Assembly (NCBI RefSeq): GCF_015351105.1
Contig: NZ_JADKRR010000001.1
Span: 620,001-684,000, forward strand
Reading direction: 5' to 3'
DNA: 64,000 nucleotides
Origin: Clavibacter sp. VKM Ac-2872
Lineage (GTDB): Bacteria; Actinomycetota; Actinomycetes; Actinomycetales; Microbacteriaceae
Of the stretch, positions 17,822 to 26,172 are shown one piece after another. How positions within the stretch are numbered: the stretch's first letter is position 1; each line of letters opens with the position of its first letter. Below the pieces are notes generated by a model that was not told the DNA's origin, did not search any database, and saw nothing but the letters and a program-made list of their open reading frames with translations. The position numbers and the translations under genes are program-made.

Positions 17822-18661
17822 TCACCCCTCGTCGGAGGAGGGCTCCTTCTTCCCGTGCGCCGCGACCGACACGTCCTCCCACTCGCGCCACGTCGCGAGC
17901 CGCTGCGCGTAGTCCTTCTCCGCGATGGCGAGCGGGCCGTCGCCGAGGAAGATCCGCAGCGGCGGCTCCTCCGCGTCGACGATCGCGAGGATCGCGTCGC
18001 GCGTCGCCGTCGGGTCGCCCGGCGTCGTCTACTTGTAGCCCTCGGCCCGGCGCTCGCGCATGCCGTCGTAGGCCGCGATCGGCTGGCTCCGCTTGGCAGA
18101 CGCACCCGACCAGTCCGTGCTGTAGCCGGCGGGCTCGACGAGCGTCACGTGGATCCCGAACTCCGCCACCTCGAGCGCCAGCGACTGGCTGAGGCCCTCG
18201 AGCGCCCACTTCGACGCGTGGTAGATGCCGGTGTTGGTGAACGCGCTGATGCCGCCGATGCTCGAGACCTGCACGATGTGCCCGGATCCCTGCTCGCGCA
18301 TGATCGCGACGGCGGCCTGCGTGATCCACAGCGCGCCGAACACGTTGGTCTCGAACTGGCCGCGCGCCTCGTCCTCGGTGATCTCCTCGATCGCGCCGAA
18401 CTGGCCGAAGCCCGCGTTGTTGACGACGACGTCGAGCGTGCCGAAGCGCTCCGCCGCCTGCTGCACCGCGGCGATGCCGGCGTCGCGGTCGGTGACGTCG
18501 AGACGGATGGGGAGCACGGCGTCGCCGTGCCGCTCGACGAGCGCGTCGAGCGTGGAGGTGTCGCGGGCCGTCGCGGCGACGCGGTCGCCGCGCTCGAGCG
18601 CCGCCTCCGCCCACTCGCGGCCGAAGCCCTTCGATGCGCCGGTGATGAACCAGGTGGTCAT
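17822..18661 (-). pseudogene. Short-chain dehydrogenase/reductase interrupted by a nonsense codon
   Basis: From ATG 18661 (GAGAGGA upstream) the frame encodes a classical SDR: TGxxxGFG cofactor motif (TGASKGFG), NNAG, catalytic Ser in VSSIGG and YHASK. An in-frame TAG at 18029-18031 stops it after 210 residues. The same frame then continues for 68 codons, reading plausible SDR C-terminus (GDPTATRDAILAIVDAEEPP...) to TGA at 17822-17824. Full length would be about 279 residues, normal for the family. The truncated product keeps the active site but lacks the C-terminal substrate-binding part. A CAG-to-TAG change is one simple explanation. Confidence 0.8.
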
Positions 18662-18817
18662 GGGGATGTCCTCTCGTCGGTCCCCCCCAGCCAACGCCCG
18701 CGGCCAGGACCGCATGCCCCGATCGCGCCGATCCCTCCGCAGGCGTCGCCCGGCGGACAGGACCGATCGGATCCGGCCGCCCTCGGGACGCGGAGGACCG
18801 CCTTGGTAGGATCGAGT

Positions 18818-19294
18818 GTGACTGGAGAGAACCTGCTTGGCGTGCCCGAGACGCGCCTGGCCGACGAGCCCGAGGTCGCCGCCCGCATCCAGAATGCCGA
18901 CGGCGATCACGACACCCTCGGCGCCATCGCCGCCGACCACCCGCAGTCGTCGCTCGTCTGGGCGCTGCTCGCGGATTCCGCGTACGTCCAGGGCGACCGC
19001 ATCGCCTCCTACGCGTTCGCCCGGGTCGGCTACCACCGCGGCCTCGACTCCCTGCGCAAGTCCGGCTGGAAGGGCCAGGGCCCCGTGCCGTGGAGCCACG
19101 AGCCGAACCGCGGCGTGCTCCGCTCCCTCTACGCGCTGCGTCGCGCGGCCGCCGCCATCGGCGAGGAGGACGAGGTCTCGCGCCTCAGCGCCTTCCTCCG
19201 CGACGCGGATCCCACGGCCGCCGGCCACATCGAGGCGATGACCGCCGGGGCGCTCCCGCCCACGGAGGCCATCGTCATCCGCGGCGAGGACTGA
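18818..19294 (+). CDS. DUF3151 domain protein
   Basis: A 158-residue cytoplasmic protein of the actinobacterial DUF3151 family. Recognisable segments are LLGVPETRLADEP, DHPQSSLVWALLAD, YAFARVGYHRGLD and GPVPWSHEPNRGVLR. Function is not established. The gene is characteristically found just upstream of purA, as here (79-bp gap). GTG 18818 follows TAGGAT by five bases, consistent with leaderless translation from its own promoter. Confidence 0.88.
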   Translation: MTGENLLGVPETRLADEPEVAARIQNADGDHDTLGAIAADHPQSSLVWALLADSAYVQGDRIASYAFARVGYHRGLDSLRKSGWKGQGPVPWSHEPNRGVLRSLYALRRAAAAIGEEDEVSRLSAFLRDADPTAAGHIEAMTAGALPPTEAIVIRGED

Positions 19295-19373
19295 TCCACC
19301 GCCCTCGCACCACCCGCACCACCGCACGACACCCGATCCACCCCGACCGACCCGCCCCGACGAGGAGTGAGCC

Positions 19374-20663
19374 ATGCCCGCAGTAGTGATCATCGGAGCC
19401 CAGTGGGGTGACGAGGGCAAGGGACGCGCGACCGACCTCCTCGGCAGCCGCGTCGACTACGTCGTGAAGTTCAACGGCGGCAACAACGCCGGCCACACCG
19501 TCGTCGTCGGCGACGAGAAGTACGCGCTGCACCTGCTGCCGTCGGGCATCCTCACGCCGGGCGTCGTGCCCGTCATCGGCAACGGCGTCGTCGTCGACAT
19601 CGAGGTGCTGTTCCACGAGCTCGACGCGCTCGCCGCCCGCGGCGTCGACGTCTCCAAGCTCCGCGTGAGCGCCAACGCGCACGTCATCACGCACTACCAC
19701 CGCACCATCGACAAGGTCACGGAGCGCTTCCTCGGCAAGCGCCAGATCGGCACCACGGGCCGCGGCATCGGGCCCACGTACGCGGACAAGATCAACCGCG
19801 TCGGCATCCGGATCCAGGACCTCTTCGACGAGAACATCCTGCGCCAGAAGGTGGAGGCGGCCCTCGACGCCAAGAACCACATGCTCGTCAAGATCTACAA
19901 CCGCCGGGCCATCTCGGCCGAGGAGATCGTCGAGAGCCTCCTCTCCTACGTGGAGCGCCTGCGCCCCATGGTGGGTGACGCGTCGCTCGAGCTGAACGCC
20001 GCGCTGGATGCGGGCAAGACCGTCCTGTTCGAGGCCGGCCAGGCCACCATGCTCGACATCGACCACGGCACGTACCCGTTCGTCACCTCGTCGAGCGCCA
20101 CGTCCGGCGGCGCGGCCACGGGCTCCGGCGTCGCGCCGAACCGTCTCGAGCGGATCATCGCGGTTGTCAAGGCGTACACGACCCGCGTCGGCGCGGGCCC
20201 CTTCCCCACGGAGCTGCACGACGAGTCGGGCGAGTACCTGCGCGCCAAGGGCTTCGAGTTCGGCACCACCACCGGCCGTCCGCGCCGCTGCGGCTGGTAC
20301 GACGCGCCCATCGCGCGCTACACGGCGCGCATCAACGGCGTCACCGACTTCGTGCTCACCAAGCTCGACGTGCTCTCGGGCCTCGCGACCATCCCGGTGT
20401 GCGTCGCCTACGACGTCGACGGCGTGCGCCACGACGAGGTGCCCGTCTCGCAGTCCGACTTCCACCACGCGACCCCCATCTACGAGGAGTACGCGGGCTG
20501 GCAGGAGGACATCACCGGCTGCCGTCGCTTCGAGGACCTGCCGAAGAACGCGCAGGACTACGTCACGGCCATCGAGCGCATGAGCGGCGCCCGCATCTCC
20601 GCCATCGGCGTGGGCCCGGAGCGCGAGCAGGTCGTCGTGCTGCACGACCTCCTCGAGGCCTGA
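19374..20663 (+). CDS. purA: Adenylosuccinate synthetase
   Basis: A 429-residue enzyme that joins IMP and aspartate using GTP, the first committed step from IMP to AMP. The N-terminal GTP-binding P-loop [11 protein letters not shown] is at 8-18. The IMP-binding region NGGNNAGHT and the family segment [13 protein letters not shown] are intact. Length is normal. AGGAG precedes the ATG at good spacing. It lies downstream of the DUF3151 gene. It may be coupled to a small ORF at its 3' end. Confidence 0.98.
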   Translation: MPAVVIIGAQWGDEGKGRATDLLGSRVDYVVKFNGGNNAGHTVVVGDEKYALHLLPSGILTPGVVPVIGNGVVVDIEVLFHELDALAARGVDVSKLRVSANAHVITHYHRTIDKVTERFLGKRQIGTTGRGIGPTYADKINRVGIRIQDLFDENILRQKVEAALDAKNHMLVKIYNRRAISAEEIVESLLSYVERLRPMVGDASLELNAALDAGKTVLFEAGQATMLDIDHGTYPFVTSSSATSGGAATGSGVAPNRLERIIAVVKAYTTRVGAGPFPTELHDESGEYLRAKGFEFGTTTGRPRRCGWYDAPIARYTARINGVTDFVLTKLDVLSGLATIPVCVAYDVDGVRHDEVPVSQSDFHHATPIYEEYAGWQEDITGCRRFEDLPKNAQDYVTAIERMSGARISAIGVGPEREQVVVLHDLLEA

Positions 20664-20884
20664 CCCTGATCCACGACGGCTGGGCCGACGACACCCGCCT
20701 CGGCACGGACGCCGCCGACCTCGCGCGCTTCCTCAGCCGGGCCGACGCCCGCACGATGAACCGCGAGCGCCTGCAGGCGGATCTGGACATGGGCCAGGAG
20801 CAGTACGTGGCGGCGTGGCGCGAGCTGCATCGCTTCGGGTACGTGTCGTCGGCGGAGCTCAGGCGGCTCGTCGTCGAGCGGTAG
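20660..20884 (+). CDS. Possible small protein overlapping the purA stop
   Basis: An open frame of up to 74 codons with coding-like composition. It ends in a well-formed helical segment: [20 protein letters not shown], then [19 protein letters not shown]. There is no ATG or GTG before 20758. A CTG at 20660 overlaps the purA stop (CTGA) and would couple translation. Otherwise only the 42-residue piece from ATG 20758 is made, or this is the 3' remnant of a lost gene. No family recognised. Confidence 0.4.
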   Translation: MTLIHDGWADDTRLGTDAADLARFLSRADARTMNRERLQADLDMGQEQYVAAWRELHRFGYVSSAELRRLVVER

Positions 20885-20967
20885 CGCGGGTCCGGACCTG
20901 CGGAACGCGCCCGACTCGATCCACCGCCGTCGACCAGGATAGTTGGCGACCGACTACGATCCTGGGC

Positions 20968-21582
20968 ATGCAGCTGCAGCATCCGTTCCGAACGATCACC
21001 CCGACGATCGACGGGGACGTCCTCCGCGTGCTCGCGCGGTCGGACTCCTGGTTCACGGTCGCGCGGATCCGCGGCCTCGCCGGGACGGGGTCGCCCGAAG
21101 GCGTGCGCCGCGTCCTGCGCCGGCTCGCGGAGCAGGGCGTCGTCGACACGCAGCCGGCCGGCAAGGCCGTGCTGCACCGGCTGAATCGCGACCACCTCGC
21201 GGCTCCGGCGATCCTCGAGCTCGCGCGTCTCGATCGGGAGCTCCATGACCGCATCCGGGCCTCCCTGGCGGCCTTCCGCGTCGCACCCCGGTACGCCGTG
21301 CTCTTCGGATCGGGCGCGCGGCTCTCCATGGGCGTCGACAGCGACCTGGACCTGCTGCTCGTGCGCGATCAGCCCGTCTCCGACGAGTGGTCGGATGACG
21401 TCTCGGAGATCACCCGCCGGATCCATCGATGGACGGGGAACGATCCGCGGATCATCGACTACGGTCGCGACGACATCCGAGGGGCAGCTGGGACGGAGCC
21501 GCTCCTGAGGTCGATCGCCGACGAGGGGATCGTGTTGACGGGAAGCGCGGCGCGGTTCCGCACGGAGATCGGAGGGGCATGA
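20968..21582 (+). CDS. Nucleotidyltransferase (MNT-like) with N-terminal winged helix
   Basis: A 204-residue protein. Residues 15-75 form a winged helix (SWFTVARIRGLAGTGSPEGV, then RRVLRRLAEQGVVD). A minimal nucleotidyltransferase core follows, with GSGARLS at 114-120 and the metal-binding SDLDLLL at 125-131. The MNT/HEPN class is known for antitoxins that nucleotidylate their HEPN toxin, but proteins with a DNA-binding N-terminus are less studied. TACGAT lies eight bases before the ATG at 20968. The next gene, HEPN-like, overlaps by 4 bases. Confidence 0.82.
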   Translation: MQLQHPFRTITPTIDGDVLRVLARSDSWFTVARIRGLAGTGSPEGVRRVLRRLAEQGVVDTQPAGKAVLHRLNRDHLAAPAILELARLDRELHDRIRASLAAFRVAPRYAVLFGSGARLSMGVDSDLDLLLVRDQPVSDEWSDDVSEITRRIHRWTGNDPRIIDYGRDDIRGAAGTEPLLRSIADEGIVLTGSAARFRTEIGGA

Positions 21583-21980
21583 CACCGGCTCGCGAAGCAG
21601 GGCGCACCGAGGCGGACGGTCGATTCCGCAAGGCGAGGCAGTTCGCGGATGCCGCGGAGCTCTTCGCGGACGCGGCCTTCGACGACGCCGACGAGTTCGG
21701 CGACGCCTACGTCACCCTCGCGGTGCACTCCGGCATCGCCTCCGGGGACGTCATCTCGATCGTCGTCAGCGGGGAGTACTCGCCGACGGGCAACCACCAG
21801 GAGTCGGTGGCGATGCTCCGCAGGGCGGACCCGGACGCGGCCAAGAACCTCGAGCGGCTGCTCGCGATGAAGACCAAGGCCGGCTACGCGCACCGCCCCG
21901 TCTCCGCCGAGGACGTGGCCCGGGCACGACGCGCGCATGAGGCGCTGCTGGAGATCGCGTCGGCGGTGGTGGCCGGATAG
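21579..21980 (+). CDS. HEPN-like protein, partner of the nucleotidyltransferase
   Basis: A 133-residue all-helical protein. GRFRKARQFADAAELFADAA and DAYVTLAVHSGIASGDVISI follow the HEPN pattern, ending in MKTKAGYAHRPVSAEDVARA and a final helix with RARRAH. That last motif fits R-x4-H, but its position is not the usual catalytic one. It overlaps the upstream MNT gene by 4 bases (ATGA). By analogy with MNT/HEPN modules it is a candidate RNase toxin. Family assignment is by pattern only. Confidence 0.68.
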   Translation: MTPAREAGRTEADGRFRKARQFADAAELFADAAFDDADEFGDAYVTLAVHSGIASGDVISIVVSGEYSPTGNHQESVAMLRRADPDAAKNLERLLAMKTKAGYAHRPVSAEDVARARRAHEALLEIASAVVAG

Positions 21981-21984
21981 TCGC

Positions 21985-22033
21985 TCACGGCTCACGGCTC
22001 ACGGCTCACGGCTCACGGCTCACGGCTCACGGC
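21985..22033. repeat. Heptamer tandem repeat (TCACGGC, seven copies)
   Basis: Seven perfect head-to-tail copies of TCACGGC occupy 49 bp, starting four bases after the HEPN gene's stop. A 7-bp unit is not a multiple of three, so changes in copy number would shift any reading frame across it. On the minus strand the array forms the end of a decayed frame. Confidence 0.95.
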
Positions 22034-22200
22034 TTCCGCTGCTCGTTCCCTGCTCGTCCGTCCGCAGGGCCGCGACCGCCTTCCGCAGCGCGGAGGGCGT
22101 CGCCTCGCGGTCGGTGTCGTTGAGGTCGCCGAGCATCCGCAGGTCCCCCGTGCGCACGGCCGTGCTCGCCTTCGCCGGCTGCCGGCTGCCGGCGGCCCGT
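22020..22200 (-). pseudogene. Possible C-terminal remnant of an unidentified gene
   Basis: The minus-strand frame ending at TGA 22020-22022 reads TGDLRMLGDLNDTDREATPS followed by ALRKAVAALR. The peptide has a natural-looking composition unlike neighbouring shadow frames. It has no good start codon, is closed by a stop near 22240, and its last residues are encoded by the heptamer array. I do not recognise the family. It is reported as a likely fragment, not a gene. Confidence 0.3.
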
Positions 22201-22204
22201 CGCT

Positions 22205-22495
22205 GTGAGGCGCGTCCGCTCGCCCGCCGGACCCCCGCACGCCGCGGTCTTCACCACGACGCCCATCGCGTTCGCGCTCCGCGGCGTGGTCCCCGGCACC
22301 GACATCGCCGGTACGCCGCAGCCGGCGAGGGGCACGGCCCTGCGGCTGCACGCGACGGACGTGCAGGGGGTCCACGACGCGTTCGTCGCGGACGGGCACC
22401 GCATCGTCTCCGAGCCGATCGACGGCCCGTTCGGCCGCACGTCCACGTCCCAGGACCCCGACGGCGACCGCGTCACGCTCCGCGACCGGGCGTGA
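22205..22495 (+). pseudogene. N-terminally truncated VOC-family protein
   Basis: A 96-codon frame carries a clear VOC C-terminal half: AAVFTTTPIAFAL, PGTDIAGT, then DGPFGRTSTSQDPDGDRVTL, which matches the FGRTFxFxDPDGYxVTLH pattern of glyoxalase-like proteins. About 40-50 N-terminal residues expected of the domain are absent, and the only start is a GTG in a degenerate stretch. It was probably cut by the same events that left the heptamer array and the opposite-strand fragment. Confidence 0.55.
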
Positions 22496-22540
22496 TGGGC
22501 GGCGACGTGGGCCCGCGCCATGCCGCTAGGGTCGTCTCGA

Positions 22541-22627
22541 ACACGGGAGTCCGGTAGGCCGGGCTGAGAGGAAGACCACCAGTCTTCGACCGTCGTACCT
22601 GATCTGGATCATGCCAGCGCAGGGAGG
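22541..22627 (+). ncRNA. TPP riboswitch (THI element)
   Basis: The conserved thiamine-pyrophosphate aptamer is readable: a closing helix with CGGGAG on the 5' side, the core GGGCTGAGAGG (22561-22571), a variable hairpin, then ACCTGATCTGGATCATGCC (22597-22615) and CGCAGGGAGG (22618-22627). It sits 67 bases upstream of ykoF. A TAGGGT -10-like box at 22527-22532 would start the RNA just before it. In this class TPP binding lowers expression of thiamine-uptake genes. No terminator hairpin is obvious, so translational control is more likely. Confidence 0.95.
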
Positions 22628-22694
22628 CATCTCTTGAGGGCCGCGCATCCGCGCGCGCCCCGCCCGTGCGTCCGCGACCACGGAAGGCACGCGC

Positions 22695-23324
22695 GTGACC
22701 AGCACCGCATCCCCCACCACCCGCCTCGAGGAGGCGCCCACCCCCGAGGAGTTCGGCGTCGGCGCCCGGCTCAGCCTCGCCGTCATGCGCGACGACTTCG
22801 TCGACGTGATCCTCGGGGCCCTCGCCGCGACCCCCGCCGACGGCCTGGTCGTCGACACCGACGACGTGAGCACGTTCGTCGGCGGATCCGAGCAGGACAT
22901 CGTCCGCTGGCTGGTCGGCGTGCTCGCCCACGCCGCCGGATCCGGCGCGCACGTGCAGGCGACCGTCACCCTCTCCCGGGGCTGCCCCGGCGAGGTCGCG
23001 TGCGGCACGGGCGTCGTGCGCGTCGGCGAGGTGCCGACGGCGCCCGCCACGGGGATCGACGCGTCCGCGCAGTGGGCGCTCTACCCGCTCTCGGACGCGC
23101 CCGCCGCGGACCACATGCGCGACATCCACGCGGCCATCGACCACGCCCGCACGGCCGGCACGTTCGCGGGTTCGCAGCACTTCGTGACGGCTCTCCGCGG
23201 CGACCTCGCCGACGTGATCACCACGGCCGCGGCCGGCTGGGTGCTCGTCGGCCGCTCGGTGGCGCACGTCACCAGCCACCTCACGGTGTCGCTGAACAGC
23301 CCGAGCCGGGCGGCCCGCGCATGA
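22695..23324 (+). CDS. ykoF: YkoF-family thiamine/hydroxymethylpyrimidine-binding protein
   Basis: A 209-residue protein made of two related YkoF-type domains (about 24-110 and 120-200). GVGARLSLAVMRDDFVDVIL begins the first, and QWALYPLSDAPAADHM with IDHARTAGTFAGSQHFVTAL begins the second. The Bacillus YkoF protein binds thiamine and is thought to serve hydroxymethylpyrimidine-type uptake. GTG 22695 follows GGAAGG. It is the first gene under the TPP riboswitch and overlaps ykoE by 4 bases. Confidence 0.9.
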   Translation: MTSTASPTTRLEEAPTPEEFGVGARLSLAVMRDDFVDVILGALAATPADGLVVDTDDVSTFVGGSEQDIVRWLVGVLAHAAGSGAHVQATVTLSRGCPGEVACGTGVVRVGEVPTAPATGIDASAQWALYPLSDAPAADHMRDIHAAIDHARTAGTFAGSQHFVTALRGDLADVITTAAAGWVLVGRSVAHVTSHLTVSLNSPSRAARA

Positions 23325-23938
23325 GCGCGCCCGTCGAGGCGCGGGATCCGCGTCCGGTCGCCCCGCGCCGTGCGCGCTGGGACCTCCGCGACATCGTGCT
23401 GCTCGTCACGCTCGGCGTGGTGTTCGGCTTCCTCTACTGGGCGCTCGTGCAGGGCTGGACGGCGCTGTCCGTCGCGGCCGGCCCGCTCGGCGACCTCACG
23501 CAGCACGTGCTGCTCGGCGGGTGGCTGCTCGTCGCGCCCATCGCGATCGCGATCATCCGGCGGCCGTTCGCGGGCGTCGCGGCGGAGGTGATCGCGTCGG
23601 TCATCGAGGTGGTGTTCCTCGGGTCGGCGGTGGGGCCGATCCTCTTCGTGTCGGCGGCGATCCAGGGCGCGGGGAGCGAGATCCCGTTCGCGGCCGGGCG
23701 CTATCGCCGCTACGGCTGGCTGCGCTACGCGGTGTCGGGCGGTCTCGGCGCGCTCCTCGTGTTCTTCTTCTCGGCGTTCCGCTCCGACTGGTACGGCACC
23801 GACCTGTTCTGGGTGCGTCTCGCGATCCAGGTGGCCTCGGGCGTCGTGCTCGGCGGCCTGCTGGCGAAGGTGATCGTCGACGCGCTCGTCCGCACGGGCG
23901 CGGTCGACGACTTCGCCATCGGCCGGGCGCAGGGGTGA
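23321..23938 (+). CDS. ykoE: YkoE-family ECF transporter S component (thiamine precursor)
   Basis: A 205-residue membrane protein with about six transmembrane helices, starting DIVLLVTLGVVFGFLYWALV. It is the substrate-binding S component of an energy-coupling-factor transporter, probably for hydroxymethylpyrimidine or thiamine. The ATG overlaps ykoF (ATGA) and its stop overlaps the ATPase gene (GTGA). It works with the ATPase and T component encoded next. Confidence 0.9.
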   Translation: MSAPVEARDPRPVAPRRARWDLRDIVLLVTLGVVFGFLYWALVQGWTALSVAAGPLGDLTQHVLLGGWLLVAPIAIAIIRRPFAGVAAEVIASVIEVVFLGSAVGPILFVSAAIQGAGSEIPFAAGRYRRYGWLRYAVSGGLGALLVFFFSAFRSDWYGTDLFWVRLAIQVASGVVLGGLLAKVIVDALVRTGAVDDFAIGRAQG

Positions 23939-25422
23939 CGGACGCGCGGGGAGCCGTCGTCGCGCTCGACGGGGTGGGGGTCGCGTTCCGCTCGCGGGAG
24001 GTCCTCCGGGACGTGACCTGCCGGATCGGCGCGGGGGAGCGGATCCTCGTGATCGGCCCGTCCGGATCCGGCAAGTCGACCCTGCTGCACGTCGTCACCG
24101 GGGTGGTCCCGCACTCCGTGCACGCGACCCTGACGGGGAGCGCGACCGTGGCGGGGCTCGTGGACGCGCCCGTGCTCGACCGGGTGCGGCACGTCGGGTT
24201 CGTGGCGCAGGATCCGTCGGCCGCCGTCGTGCTGCCGACGGTCGAGCAGGACGTGGCGCTCGTGCTCGAGAACCACGGCGTGGATCCGGCGGAGATCGAC
24301 GCGCGGATCGACGAGGCGCTCGAGGCCGTCGGCGCCGGGCACCTGCGACACCGGGAGACGGACCGGCTGAGCGGCGGCGAGGCGCAGCGCGTCGCCATCG
24401 CGGCCGCGCTCGCCGCCCGGCCCGCGCTCCTCGTGCTCGACGAGCCGACGGCGATGCTCGACGCGGCGGGCGTCCGGGCCGTGCGCGACGCGATCGCCCG
24501 GCTCCCGCGCGAGGTCGCCGTGCTGATGGTGGAGCACCGGCTCGACGCGCTCGGGCCGGAGGGGCTGCCGGGGCGGACCCTCGCGCTGGATCCCGACGGC
24601 CGGCTCCTCGCCGACGGCCCCACCGACGAGGTGCTGCGGGAGCACGCGGCGGCGCTCGCCGAATCCGGCTGCTGGCTGCCGGGGTGGACAGCGGACGCGC
24701 CCGCGCCGGTCCCGCGCGCGTCCGCGGCCCCCGCGGCGGAGCCGGTGCTGCGTGCCGTCGGGCTCGCCGTGCACCCGGCGGCCGTGCGGCCGCGGCGCGT
24801 CCGCCGCGCGCCGGATCCGCTCCCGCCCGTGCTCGCGCGCGTCGACCTCGAGCTCCGGCCGGGAGAGCTGGTGGCGCTGATCGGGGCCAACGGCTCCGGC
24901 AAGTCGACCCTGCTGCGGACCCTCGCCGGGCTCGTGCCACCCGTCGCCGGGAGCGTGTCCGGGGCGCGTCCCGGCATGGTGTTCCAGGATCCCGCGCACC
25001 AGTTCGTCGCCGCCACCGTGCGGGACGAGGTGGCCGTGGGGCTCGACGCCGACGATCCGCGCGTCGCGCACGCGCTCCGCCGCCACCGCCTCGAGCACGT
25101 GCGGGACGCGTCGCCGCACCGGCTGTCGGGCGGCGAGAAGCGGCGGCTCAGCCTCGCGGCGATGCTCGTGCACGACCGTCCCGTCCTGCTCGCCGACGAG
25201 CCCACCTTCGGGCTCGACCGCCGGGACGCCGAGGCGGCGATGGCCGCGCTCGCCGAGGCGTCCCGCACCCGCGCCGTGCTGTTCTCGTCCCACGACCTGG
25301 CGCTGGTGGCCCGCCATGCGACGCGGGCCGTCGTGCTCGGGCGCGGCACGGTGATCCACGACGGCGGGGTCGATGAGCTCCTCGCGTCGCCGGCGCTCCT
25401 CGTCGCGGGCGGGATCGCGTGA
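23935..25422 (+). CDS. ykoD: Two-domain ECF transporter ATPase (YkoD-like)
   Basis: A 495-residue fusion of two ABC ATPase domains. The first Walker A is GPSGSGKST (41-49) with LSGGEAQR near 145 and LLVLDEPTAMLD. The second Walker A is GANGSGKST near 319 with LSGGEKRR near 397 and LLADEPTFGLD. Most ECF systems use two separate A proteins; here they are one chain, as in Bacillus YkoD. It powers uptake through YkoE and the T component. GTG 23935 overlaps ykoE by 4 bases. Confidence 0.93.
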   Translation: MTDARGAVVALDGVGVAFRSREVLRDVTCRIGAGERILVIGPSGSGKSTLLHVVTGVVPHSVHATLTGSATVAGLVDAPVLDRVRHVGFVAQDPSAAVVLPTVEQDVALVLENHGVDPAEIDARIDEALEAVGAGHLRHRETDRLSGGEAQRVAIAAALAARPALLVLDEPTAMLDAAGVRAVRDAIARLPREVAVLMVEHRLDALGPEGLPGRTLALDPDGRLLADGPTDEVLREHAAALAESGCWLPGWTADAPAPVPRASAAPAAEPVLRAVGLAVHPAAVRPRRVRRAPDPLPPVLARVDLELRPGELVALIGANGSGKSTLLRTLAGLVPPVAGSVSGARPGMVFQDPAHQFVAATVRDEVAVGLDADDPRVAHALRRHRLEHVRDASPHRLSGGEKRRLSLAAMLVHDRPVLLADEPTFGLDRRDAEAAMAALAEASRTRAVLFSSHDLALVARHATRAVVLGRGTVIHDGGVDELLASPALLVAGGIA

Positions 25423-26153
25423 GCGCGGCGGCGGGTGCGACGTCCTCCGTGGGTCGCCCGCGCGATCCCGGCGGTAGGGCGGATCCGCGCGGCAGCTGGC
25501 TCGCCCGGCGGAACCCGTCCGCCGTGCTGGTGGGGCTGCTCGTGGTGTCGGCCGCCCTCATCGCGGTGCGGGATCCGGTGGTCGCCGCCGGCGTGCTCGT
25601 CCTCGCGGTGGCGCTGGCCCTCCTCGGCGCGCGGCTGCGCGTGGGCGCGGTGCTCCGGGCGCAGCTGGCGTTCGGCGGGTTCGCGCTCGGGATCCTGCTG
25701 GTGAACGCGATGAGCCGGCCCGGCGCGGTGCTGCTGCAGGCGGGCGCGTTCCGGATCACGGAGGAGGGGGTCGCGATGGGCGCCGCGCTCGCGCTCCGGA
25801 CGCTCGCGCTCGGCACGCTCTCCGTCGCATTCCTGGCCGCGGTGGATCCGGTCGACCTCATGATCAGCCTGCATCTCGACCTGCGGCTGCCCGCGCGCGT
25901 GACCTTCGCGGTGCTCGCCGGTCAGCGCATGCTGCAGCGGCTGCCCGCGGAGTGGGCGACGATCCGCGCGGCGCAGTCCGTGCGCGCGCCCCTCGACCGG
26001 CGGGGCCGGCCGAGGCGGGGTCCGTTCGCGTCGGCGGCGTTCGCGCTGCTGGTGTCGTGCATCCGCCGCTCGGCTCGCGTGGCGCAGTCGCTGGAGGCCC
26101 GGGGCCTCGGGCTCGAGCCGCGGACGGTGTGGCGACGGAGGTCGCGGGGCTGA
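25419..26153 (+). CDS. ykoC: ECF transporter transmembrane (T) component, YkoC-like
   Basis: A 244-residue CbiQ-like membrane protein with four to five helices, and a cytoplasmic coupling region containing an AQSVRA segment and the SLEARGLG motif near the C-terminus. These correspond to the A-R-G coupling motifs that contact the ATPase. It completes the riboswitch-controlled ykoFEDC operon. GTG 25419 overlaps the ATPase stop by 4 bases. Confidence 0.92.
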   Translation: MSAAAGATSSVGRPRDPGGRADPRGSWLARRNPSAVLVGLLVVSAALIAVRDPVVAAGVLVLAVALALLGARLRVGAVLRAQLAFGGFALGILLVNAMSRPGAVLLQAGAFRITEEGVAMGAALALRTLALGTLSVAFLAAVDPVDLMISLHLDLRLPARVTFAVLAGQRMLQRLPAEWATIRAAQSVRAPLDRRGRPRRGPFASAAFALLVSCIRRSARVAQSLEARGLGLEPRTVWRRRSRG

Positions 26154-26172
26154 CGCGCGGCCCGCCGGCGGA

